From: Actinomycetota bacterium
GTDB taxonomy: Bacteria; Actinomycetota; Actinomycetes; S36-B12; UBA5976
Direction of reading: 5' to 3'
Length of the DNA stretch: 47,980 bases
NCBI GenBank assembly: GCA_016870945.1
Contig: VGAH01000001.1
Coordinates: forward strand, 1-47,980
In this document: piece by piece, positions 1-6,124 of the stretch
Layout: every line of letters starts with the position of its first letter
How positions within the stretch are numbered: position 1 is the first letter of the stretch
Notes under the pieces: generated by a model
What the model saw: the letters and a program-made list of their open reading frames with translations, nothing else
The model's database searches: none
What the model was told of the DNA's origin: nothing
Made by a program: the position numbers and the translations under genes

Positions 1-514
1 TCATGCCAATGGCATCTCACTTGCACGGTACGTGGTCTTTGAAAAATGTGGGTGGTCGGTAGATGATGCTTGGCCCGGGCTCGATGAGACTGTCGGTGAA
101 GTCTTGATTACCCCGACACTGATATATGCCGGTGGGTTGTTGAGCCTCTTGCAGGCGCACCCTGGTGCGGTTCATGCAATGGCGCACATCACAGGCGGGG
201 GCTTTGCGGCCAACTTGGTGCGTGCCTTACCACCCGGTGTGAAAGCGGTGGCAGATCGCAATACCTGGTCATTGCCGCCGGTGTTTAAGTCACTTGCTGA
301 ACTCGGGGCTATCTTGCAATCAGAGATGGAGAAAACTTTCAATCAAGGTGTTGGCATGGTCTTGGTTGTTTCGCAAGATGCGGCAGACCCCGTCGAACAA
401 TTTCTGATCAGTGCTGGCTTTAGGGCGTGGCAAGTAGGCGTAGTGCAGGCAGCAGATGGCAAAGGTGCAACTGCTGGGCCAAGTATTGAGCTAGTAGGTA
501 ATTACCGCTCTTAG
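1..514 (+). CDS. purM: Phosphoribosylformylglycinamidine cyclo-ligase (PurM), C-terminal part
   Basis: This is the 3' part of a gene that begins before the window; the frame is open from base 2. PurM closes the imidazole ring of AIR in purine synthesis, using ATP, in the cytosol. The visible 170 residues contain the family's C-terminal signature: HANGISLAR at the left edge, a DETVGEVLITPT segment, and the glycine-rich HITGGGF about 60 residues in. It ends with a conserved-looking tail at TAG 512-514. Its stop overlaps the stop of the convergent DUF3073 gene by four bases. A purM/DUF3073 neighbourhood is usual in Actinomycetota and supports the call. Confidence 0.93.
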   Translation, partial: HANGISLARYVVFEKCGWSVDDAWPGLDETVGEVLITPTLIYAGGLLSLLQAHPGAVHAMAHITGGGFAANLVRALPPGVKAVADRNTWSLPPVFKSLAELGAILQSEMEKTFNQGVGMVLVVSQDAADPVEQFLISAGFRAWQVGVVQAADGKGATAGPSIELVGNYRS

Positions 515-750
515 CGAAAGTCCTCTTCGTCTTCTAGGTCGTCGTCTTCAAAAATATCGTCATCTTCGAAGTCGTCATCTTCTAGTTCGTCATCGTCGAG
601 CAAGTCATCATCATTAGGGTCTGCCTCGTCGCTCATATCTTCGCCTCTCAACTCAGCCTGTAAGGCATCAAAATCAGTTGATGGCGTAGGAGAATACTTC
701 AGACGTCTTGCGACTTTGGCGTGCTTAGCTTTGGACTTACCGCGACCCAT
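511..750 (-). CDS. DUF3073 family protein
   Basis: A 79-residue protein with the actinobacterial DUF3073 signature at its N terminus (MGRGKSKAKHAKVARRLKYS). The rest is strikingly acidic: residues 40-79 are almost entirely Asp and Glu with a few Leu, Phe and Ile, in repeating DDD blocks. The family has no established function. The basic head and acidic tail suggest a nucleic-acid or ribosome-associated protein, which is inference. It starts three bases after the stop of rpmG, so it is probably the last gene of an rpmB-rpmG-DUF3073 operon. It converges on purM. Confidence 0.88.
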   Translation of the reverse strand: MGRGKSKAKHAKVARRLKYSPTPSTDFDALQAELRGEDMSDEADPNDDDLLDDDELEDDDFEDDDIFEDDDLEDEEDFR

Positions 751-753
751 CGA

Positions 754-918
754 TCAGCGTTCCTCGCGAAACTCCACGTGCTTGCGTGCTACCGGGTCGT
801 ACTTCTTGATGGTCATGCGGTCGGGGTCGTTGCGGCGGTTCTTGCGAGTGACGTAGGTGTAGCCAGTGCCCGCGGTCGATCGAAGTTTGATGATGGGTCG
901 GTTCTCTTGGCGGGCCAT
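754..918 (-). CDS. rpmG: 50S ribosomal protein L33, cysteine-free type
   Basis: A 54-residue basic protein. The reading frame gives MARQENRPIIKLRSTAGTGY followed by YVTRKNRRNDPDRMTIKKYD, a clear L33. It contains no cysteine, so it is the C-minus (zinc-independent) paralogue rather than the zinc-ribbon form. The start ATG (916-918) directly follows the L28 stop with no gap, indicating translational coupling. In several actinobacteria C-minus L28/L33 pairs are Zur-regulated backups for low zinc. I see no clear Zur box here, so it may be the only copy. Confidence 0.95.
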   Translation of the reverse strand: MARQENRPIIKLRSTAGTGYTYVTRKNRRNDPDRMTIKKYDPVARKHVEFREER

Positions 919-1155
919 TTAGATCTTGACCCCCTTGGCTTTCAGTTCGGCGACAACTGAATCGATGCCGCGCTTGTCGATGACCTTCAAACCTTTGGTG
1001 CTAACGGTCAAAGTAATGGTTCGTTTCAAACTGGGCACGTAGAACTTGCGTTTTTGAATGTTCGGGTCGAAGCGTCGCTTGGTACGTCGGTGCGAGTGAG
1101 AGATGTTGTGCCCAAAGCCGGGCTTGGTGCCGGTGACCTGACATACCGCGCTCAT
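919..1155 (-). CDS. rpmB: 50S ribosomal protein L28, cysteine-poor type
   Basis: A 78-residue ribosomal protein of the large subunit. MSAVCQVTGTKPGFG, SHSHRRTKRRFDPNIQKR and a C-terminal KGLKVIDKRGID segment are diagnostic. The first CxxC pair of zinc-binding L28 is replaced by CQVT, so this is the C-minus version, as in its partner L33. The start ATG at 1155 has a TAAAAT box eight bases upstream. It lies 63 bases after the tRNA-Phe gene on the same strand, so it may also be read from the tRNA promoter. Confidence 0.95.
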   Translation of the reverse strand: MSAVCQVTGTKPGFGHNISHSHRRTKRRFDPNIQKRKFYVPSLKRTITLTVSTKGLKVIDKRGIDSVVAELKAKGVKI

Positions 1156-1163
1156 GTGCTCGA

Positions 1164-1169
1164 ATTTTA
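1164..1169 (-). promoter_or_regulatory. Putative -10 box of rpmB operon
   Basis: TAAAAT on the minus strand, eight bases upstream of the rpmB ATG. Such a position would give a very short leader or none. No good -35 is visible. The call rests on sequence match and spacing only. Confidence 0.45.
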
Positions 1170-1218
1170 CCTTTCGTTGTTTCTAGCTGAAAACCTGCGG
1201 CTCGGCTACGAGTTCTCG

Positions 1219-1292
1219 TGGCCAGGGCCGGGATCGAACCGGCGACCTTCCGCTTTTCAGGCGGACGCTCGTACCAACTGAGCTACCTGGCC
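1219..1292 (-). tRNA. tRNA-Phe (anticodon GAA)
   Basis: A 74-base cloverleaf. The acceptor GGCCAGG pairs with CCTGGCC, the D-stem is GCTC/GAGC, the anticodon stem is TCCGC/GCGGA with loop CTGAAAA, and the T-stem is GCCGG/CCGGC with TTCGATC. The discriminator is A. CCA is not encoded. It is the last of three tandem minus-strand tRNAs. Confidence 0.97.
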
Positions 1293-1302
1293 CGACTACC
1301 CG

Positions 1303-1376
1303 CGACCCCGACGGGACTTGAACCCGCGACCTTCGCCGTGACAGGGCGACGCGCTAACCAACTGCGCTACGGGGCC
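1303..1376 (-). tRNA. tRNA-Asp (anticodon GTC)
   Basis: A 74-base cloverleaf. The acceptor GGCCCCG pairs with CGGGGTC (one G-T wobble). The anticodon stem TCGCC/GGCGA has loop CTGTCAC, and the T-arm is GCGGG TTCAAGT CCCGT. The discriminator is G, as expected for Asp. CCA is not encoded. It lies ten bases from tRNA-Phe and twelve from tRNA-Glu. Confidence 0.97.
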
Positions 1377-1388
1377 TCGTTTACTGCG

Positions 1389-1461
1389 TACCCCCGACGG
1401 GATTCGAACCCGCGTTACCGCCTTGAAAGGGCAGCGTCCTAGGCCGCTGGACGACAGGGGC
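1389..1461 (-). tRNA. tRNA-Glu (anticodon TTC)
   Basis: A 73-base cloverleaf. The acceptor GCCCCTG pairs with CGGGGGT using two G-T wobbles. The D-arm carries AGCGGCCTA, the anticodon loop reads CTTTCAA region with TTC, and the T-arm is GCGGG TTCGAAT CCCGT. The discriminator is A. CCA is not encoded. It is the first transcribed of the Glu-Asp-Phe cluster. Confidence 0.96.
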
Positions 1462-1570
1462 CGACCCGTCATGGTCTGACCCGACGGCCAGACCGTCGGA
1501 GCATGACGAGCATACGGCAGGTGCTTTTCGGCAACCAGCACACTGTGCCAGCGCATCTTGCCAGCAGACT

Positions 1571-2020
1571 GTGGTGGTGCGAATAGCAGTTGGTTCAGAT
1601 CACGCTGGTTTTCCACTCAAGACCAAGTTGGCCGAGTGGCTAGCTGCCCAAGGCCATCAGGTGGTCGACGTTGGTACGCAATCTGACGAACGAGTTGATT
1701 ATCCCAGTTTCGGTTTTGACGTCGCACACCGAGTGGTGGCCGGTGAAGTAGAGCGCGGGGTGGTCGTGTGCGGCAGCGGGCAGGGCATTTGTATGGCGGT
1801 TAATCGGGTACCGGGTGCGCGTGGGGCGATCATTCGTGACGAGGCCGACTCACTCGCCACGCGACAGCACAATGACGCGAACGTGGCGTGCTTTGGTGCT
1901 CGAGTCACGCCGACTGAAGACGCGATTGCTGCGCTGAATGTGTTCTTGACTACAGATTTTGACGGGGGCAGGCACATGGCTCGAATCGAGCAGCTTGACC
2001 GCACTGCCGGTGACGCCTGA
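1571..2020 (+). CDS. rpiB: Ribose-5-phosphate isomerase B
   Basis: A cytosolic enzyme interconverting ribose 5-phosphate and ribulose 5-phosphate in the pentose phosphate pathway. The protein opens with RIAVGSDHAGFPLK, then a VDYPSFGFDVA segment. The catalytic-cysteine loop VVCGSGQGICMAVN comes next, followed by the phosphate-binding RQHNDANVACFGAR. At about 149 residues it matches the family length. Three consecutive GTG codons (1571, 1574, 1577) could all be starts; the last gives the usual short N terminus. No strong ribosome site is visible. It is divergent from the tRNA cluster and followed by tRNA-Lys. Confidence 0.94.
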   Translation: MVVRIAVGSDHAGFPLKTKLAEWLAAQGHQVVDVGTQSDERVDYPSFGFDVAHRVVAGEVERGVVVCGSGQGICMAVNRVPGARGAIIRDEADSLATRQHNDANVACFGARVTPTEDAIAALNVFLTTDFDGGRHMARIEQLDRTAGDA

Positions 2021-2043
2021 CATCTAGAGTGTCACTTTGCGTC

Positions 2044-2116
2044 GGGCCGCTAGCTCAATTGGCAGAGCAACGGACTTTTAATCCGTGGGTTCGGGGTTCG
2101 ATCCCCCGGCGGCCCA
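2044..2116 (+). tRNA. tRNA-Lys (anticodon TTT)
   Basis: A 73-base cloverleaf. The acceptor GGGCCGC pairs with GCGGCCC, the D-stem is GCTC/GAGC, the anticodon stem is ACGGA/TCCGT with loop CTTTTAA, and the T-arm is CGGGG TTCGATC CCCCG. The discriminator is A. CCA is not encoded. It sits between rpiB and the ThrE-like gene on the same strand. Confidence 0.97.
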
Positions 2117-2145
2117 CTCGTGAAAAGAATTGCAAGCCTCGTGGT

Positions 2146-2173
2146 TGAGCCATCGTGACTGAGCCATCATGAC
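2146..2173 (+). repeat. 14-bp tandem duplication across the thrE start codon
   Basis: Two adjacent copies of TGAGCCATCRTGAC (2146-2159 and 2160-2173) differ at a single base. The first copy carries GTG and the second ATG at the same position. The second ATG (2169) is the start of the ThrE-like gene. The GTG copy is out of frame and meets TGA at once. Confidence 0.85.
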
Positions 2174-3461
2174 TGAACCTCGCATTTACGACCCCGACGA
2201 AATCGAGTTACTGCTGCGCGCCGGGCGCCTCGCACTTGAGACCGAATCAAGTACGGACGGGGCAGAGCGCATCGTCGCCTACTTGGCTCGCGCATTTGAT
2301 ACCGGGCCGGTGCAGGTCGCGGCAACTCCAACTTCGTTAACGATCGCGCTTGGGCCCATCGGTGATCAACAAGTACAGGTAATTCGCGCCAAACCCGGAT
2401 CACTCAACCTAGGTGGCAGTTCAGGGCTGGACGAGGTCGTTCGCAAATCCCTTAGCGGCAAGTTCACTGCTGGTGAAGCACTAGATGAAGTGATAGCGCT
2501 CGAACAGCCACCTTCGGCCAGGCGCAGATTGTTGTCAGTGCCAGCTTGGGGTGTGGCAGCAGCTGCCATCACTGTGTTAATCGGTGGTCGAGGTTTTGAC
2601 GCGGTGCTGGCATTGTTGACGGGTTTTGTCGTCGGTGGAGTGATGTGGTGGGTCGGGCGAAACCCCAGGGCAGCTCGAGTGTTAGCACCGGTTGTTGCTT
2701 TCTTAGGCGCCTTCGCCGCGGTTGCATTTGCGCACGTGCTCTTTGCTGCTTTCGGGTGGGAGACGGCTCCCGTGCGCGCGACAGTCGCCTCGTTATTGTT
2801 GTTAATCCCTGCGTTTTCGTTGGTTGTTGCGGTTGAAGAGTTGGCGTTGGGGCACTTGCTTGCTGGTTCATCTCGAATGTTTGGTGCGGTGCTGGTGATC
2901 TTTGGTGTGGTGTTGGGCGCTTCGCTTGGGCGCCAAGTTGGATGGTCATTACTTGGGCCTTTACCTGCAGGTGCGGTTCTGCCATTGCCCGTTTGGGCGT
3001 TCGTCATCGCGGCTGCGATAGCTGGTGCTGCGTTTTCAGTCGGGCTGGGGTTACGTGGAGTTGCTGTTGTCGTGGTGGCTCTAGCCGTGATGTTGATGGC
3101 TACTTTGGCGCGCGGCATGCAATTGGCTTTTCAGGGGCGCATCAGTGACGTTGCAGCACCACTATTGGCGACGTTCGTGTCTGCCTTCATCTTGGGGCTG
3201 GTCGGCGCCTTTGTCGCCAGGTATACGACTATTTCTGCTTTGGTGATCATCGTGCCCTCTTCGTTCATGCTGATACCTGGCGCACTTGGGTTTGGCGCCT
3301 TTCAAAGCTTGTTTGCCCAACAAACCCAAGATGGTGTTGCCACCCTGATCACTGCACTAGCCACTATTGCCGCGCTGGTCTACGGCCTATTAGTGGCCAC
3401 CGCAATTACCCCCCGCCCCTTCGCCCAGTACTTGTCTGTGAAAGTAAACATTCGTGACTAG
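2169..3461 (+). CDS. Threonine/serine exporter family protein (ThrE-like)
   Basis: A 430-residue membrane protein of the ThrE family. Residues 1-120 form the soluble DUF1212-type domain, with the DGAERIVAYLARAFDT segment and a QVQVIRAKPGSLNL strand. Residues 125-425 contain about ten hydrophobic segments rich in Ala, Val and Leu. In Corynebacterium, ThrE exports threonine and serine by proton motive force; substrate here is inferred. The start ATG 2169 lies in a short tandem duplication. The stop overlaps the next gene by eight bases, so the two are probably co-expressed. Confidence 0.85.
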   Translation: MTEPRIYDPDEIELLLRAGRLALETESSTDGAERIVAYLARAFDTGPVQVAATPTSLTIALGPIGDQQVQVIRAKPGSLNLGGSSGLDEVVRKSLSGKFTAGEALDEVIALEQPPSARRRLLSVPAWGVAAAAITVLIGGRGFDAVLALLTGFVVGGVMWWVGRNPRAARVLAPVVAFLGAFAAVAFAHVLFAAFGWETAPVRATVASLLLLIPAFSLVVAVEELALGHLLAGSSRMFGAVLVIFGVVLGASLGRQVGWSLLGPLPAGAVLPLPVWAFVIAAAIAGAAFSVGLGLRGVAVVVVALAVMLMATLARGMQLAFQGRISDVAAPLLATFVSAFILGLVGAFVARYTTISALVIIVPSSFMLIPGALGFGAFQSLFAQQTQDGVATLITALATIAALVYGLLVATAITPRPFAQYLSVKVNIRD

Positions 3462-4236
3462 AACTCCGACTAATCCAGTTGGAAGGGCTGCACGCGCACT
3501 AGTTGCTGCCGTTTCAGATCAGCCCTGGTGGCTGAAGGCAAGAACGAGCATGGCGAGTGCGTTACCTCCGCGACTTAGGGGGCGAGTGGGTGCTGCGTTG
3601 TCACCTCGAGAAAGCATGGGGTTTAACGACCAAGAGCGGCGCACCGAGATGATGCTTGAACTTGTGGCGTCTTTTGAACCCGAAGTAATCATTGAAACGG
3701 GCACTTATCAGGGTGCTACCACTGAATGGTTTGCTGATAACTCGAATACGCAAATCGTCACGGTGGAATCATCTGAGTGGTTCTTTTCTTATGCGCAATA
3801 TCGACTCTCACAAATTCCACAAATCGAGCTCATTTTCGGAAACTCTGTTTCAGCCCTGCAAGAATTGAGCTCCAATCTTGACATAGTGGCCCGAAAAACG
3901 CTTTTCTACTTAGACGCTCATTGGAATGAATATTTGCCGCTTGCAGATGAAATTGATTTGATCATGGCTAATTGGTCAGACTTCATCATTGTTATTGATG
4001 ACTTTGAAGTAGACGATGATGCCGGTTACACCTTTGACGATTACGGCCCGGGCAAACGTTTGGACAAAACTCTGATACCCGCCAAACATCGAGATCAGCT
4101 ATTCGCTTATTACCCGAAGGCCAAGAGCTCAGAGGAAACTAGCCACAAACGCGGCGTAATAGTTCTCACCCCCAAACGTCACAAAGATCTACTCGATGGC
4201 TTGAGTCTGCTTCGCCCCACCCCTCTTTCTGTCTGA
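3454..4236 (+). CDS. Class I SAM-dependent methyltransferase-like protein
   Basis: A 260-residue protein with a Rossmann-type methyltransferase core. Motif I is seen as VIIETGTYQGATTEWF (around residue 80) and an acidic strand end as IVTVESSEWFF. FYLDAHWNEYLPLADEID resembles the metal- or substrate-binding region of Methyltransf_24-type enzymes that act in glycan or natural-product modification. The substrate is unknown. It starts with GTG inside the end of the ThrE-like gene. The middle looks richer in A and T than its neighbours, which may mean a different origin. Its last 48 bases overlap the convergent EamA gene. Confidence 0.7.
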   Translation: MTRTPTNPVGRAARALVAAVSDQPWWLKARTSMASALPPRLRGRVGAALSPRESMGFNDQERRTEMMLELVASFEPEVIIETGTYQGATTEWFADNSNTQIVTVESSEWFFSYAQYRLSQIPQIELIFGNSVSALQELSSNLDIVARKTLFYLDAHWNEYLPLADEIDLIMANWSDFIIVIDDFEVDDDAGYTFDDYGPGKRLDKTLIPAKHRDQLFAYYPKAKSSEETSHKRGVIVLTPKRHKDLLDGLSLLRPTPLSV

Positions 4237-5169
4237 AGCTCCGTCTACCAACGTGTTGGCTTGTAGGCGGGCGGTCTCAGCTAGGACAACACCAACAAGC
4301 ACAGTCGCGCCACCAATAATTTGAGCGAGCGTTAGTCGCTCGCCGAGCAACGCAAACGCTATAACCGAGGCAATTACCGGCTCAAGACTTGCGATGATGA
4401 TTGCGCTTTTCGCATCCAGGTACATCAATGACGTGAACGACAGCAAGAATGGAACCACAGTGCCCATGACAATCACCCAACCCACCAAAACCCAAAGCGG
4501 CACGAACCAAGTGCTCGAACCAGGTACTTCAGTTAGCTGGGCAAAAACCAGCCAATCAAAACCCCACAGCGGATTAACAACCAAGAAAAACAGTGCACCC
4601 GAACACATCGACAGCGCAGCAGTAGCAAGCGAGCTTCTCTCACGCACATAGTGCTCGCCACCAATGAAGTAAGCCGCCAACGAAAGGGCAGCACCCACGG
4701 CCGCTAACAAGCCCCAGAAATTCAAAGTGAGCCCTTGCCAAATTTGGGTGATGGTCGCAAGCCCGATTAGAACCAGAGCCAACGCGAGCCAAACTCGTTT
4801 TCGTACCGCCTTTTTTTGTACGTAGCGAAACCACAGTGCCACCAAGACAGGTGCCGTGAATTCGATTACCAGTGCCACCCCGATGGGCAATAACTCGATG
4901 GCGATGAAATAGAAGAACTGCGTAAAAGAAACTGCCACGATTCCATAGACCAACATCGGCAAGATCTCTTTGCGGGTAAGTCGCAAGTCTTTTGGCACGA
5001 AAATCAATGCGATAATCAAAAGAATCAGCCCAGCACCCGAGATCCGAAGCGTGACCAAATCAATCGGCGTGAGCTCAGCGATTAGCACCTGCTTGGCAAC
5101 ACTGCCGTTTAATGCAAAGAAACAAGCCGCAGCAATGGCAAGTAGATACCCGGGTGCCCGAGCACCCAT
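4189..5169 (-). CDS. EamA (DMT superfamily) transporter
   Basis: A 326-residue membrane protein with ten predicted hydrophobic segments arranged as two repeats. The first repeat begins PGYLLAIAAACFFALNGSVA and the second near FWGLLAAVGAALSLAAYFIG. This is the layout of EamA/RhaT-type drug-metabolite transporters, which move small metabolites across the inner membrane. The substrate cannot be read from the sequence. The ATG at 5169 is the natural start. It lies 25 bases after mutT1 on the same strand, probably the last gene of the glnR-mshD-ppk-mutT1 run. The polar C-terminal tail overlaps the convergent methyltransferase gene. Confidence 0.87.
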   Translation of the reverse strand: MGARAPGYLLAIAAACFFALNGSVAKQVLIAELTPIDLVTLRISGAGLILLIIALIFVPKDLRLTRKEILPMLVYGIVAVSFTQFFYFIAIELLPIGVALVIEFTAPVLVALWFRYVQKKAVRKRVWLALALVLIGLATITQIWQGLTLNFWGLLAAVGAALSLAAYFIGGEHYVRERSSLATAALSMCSGALFFLVVNPLWGFDWLVFAQLTEVPGSSTWFVPLWVLVGWVIVMGTVVPFLLSFTSLMYLDAKSAIIIASLEPVIASVIAFALLGERLTLAQIIGGATVLVGVVLAETARLQANTLVDGASDRKRGGAKQTQAIE

Positions 5170-5194
5170 GGCAACCTTGGCAACGCCTACTTGA

Positions 5195-6124
5195 TTAAAG
5201 GTGAACTGCTCCGGCTTCTACTGAAACTGCATTTAAAGATTTACCCGAGACTAGACGGTGAAACAACACGTAAGCACTTGGCGGTAACGCGGTATCAGGC
5301 ACGCCAACCCCAAGCTCATATGCGGCGGCACTCGCCATGAATGGCAACAACGGTCGGTGCCCACAAATGACAAGTGGACGGGGTTGAGCCGCCAATGTTC
5401 GCGCGATCTCTTGCGAAGGTTCCGGCCCATATTCGACGAACTCTTCGCTTAACCCCGGCATCACCGAAATCGGGCGAAAATGCCGCAAAGAAAATGGCGT
5501 GACCGATTGAATACATCGCGTCGCAGGTGATGAATAGATGTCCTCGATACCAAATGCGTGCAAGATCTTCTCTAACCAGTTTGCTTGTCTTAAACCTTGA
5601 TTTGTCAACGGTCGCGCGCTGTCGGGTGGTGGGACGGGTTTGAATTTCGCCCGAAATGCCTGACGCCGTTCAGCCTGTGCATGCCGCAGCAACATCATCG
5701 GCTCGGTCGCCTTCTCGTATTGCGTCACCTCATTTAGTAAGTCGCGATCGCGTTGGTAAGTGAGCATCTGTGCGGCTTCTGAGAGTTTCACCCATTTAAC
5801 TTCGTCTACTTCGCGCGAGGGTTGCCACCCGATTTCTTGACGCACCCACCCGACCCAATAGTCCACCGTCTTTGGTGAACCGAGCGCTTCGTACGAAACT
5901 GACTGCAACCTTCGGCCGAGTTTGATATCAAGCCCTGCTTCTTCGGCGATTTCTCTAACTGCGGCTACCGGTGCTGGCTCACCACGTTCAAGCTTCCCTT
6001 TCGGAAACGACCAGTCTTTTCGTTCACCACGGTGGATCAAACACACGTACGGTGTTCGATTTTGAGTTTTTAGGACGACGGCACCCGCAGCCCGAACAAC
6101 TTCGGGCGTCGACTGGGGCTTCAC
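5195..6124 (-). CDS. mutT1: Nudix hydrolase fused to histidine phosphatase (MutT1-like)
   Basis: A two-domain protein of 309 residues. Residues 10-130 are a Nudix domain with a complete box: GKLERGE, a seven-residue gap, then REIAEEAGL. Residues 140-309 are a histidine phosphatase of SixA type, with LLRHAQA near the start and a second histidine in VICGHRP. The same fusion in mycobacteria (MutT1) hydrolyses 8-oxo-dGTP or diadenosine polyphosphates. The start overlaps the ppk stop in an ATGA arrangement, and ppk-mutT1 pairing is widespread in actinobacteria. The natural substrate here is inferred. Confidence 0.9.
   Translation of the reverse strand: MKPQSTPEVVRAAGAVVLKTQNRTPYVCLIHRGERKDWSFPKGKLERGEPAPVAAVREIAEEAGLDIKLGRRLQSVSYEALGSPKTVDYWVGWVRQEIGWQPSREVDEVKWVKLSEAAQMLTYQRDRDLLNEVTQYEKATEPMMLLRHAQAERRQAFRAKFKPVPPPDSARPLTNQGLRQANWLEKILHAFGIEDIYSSPATRCIQSVTPFSLRHFRPISVMPGLSEEFVEYGPEPSQEIARTLAAQPRPLVICGHRPLLPFMASAAAYELGVGVPDTALPPSAYVLFHRLVSGKSLNAVSVEAGAVHL

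Noticed and set aside
1156..1218. Zur box upstream of rpmB
   Set aside because: No dyad resembling the actinobacterial Zur consensus was found in the 63-base gap.
1054..1616. Open frames covering the tRNA-Phe, Asp and Glu genes on either strand
   Set aside because: They are reading frames through tRNA genes whose cloverleaf structures are complete.
2366..3118. A 250-residue open frame on the minus strand opposite the ThrE-like gene
   Set aside because: It is antisense to a well-supported membrane protein, has low-complexity Ala/Thr/Asn/Pro composition expected from the complement of hydrophobic codons, and matches no family.
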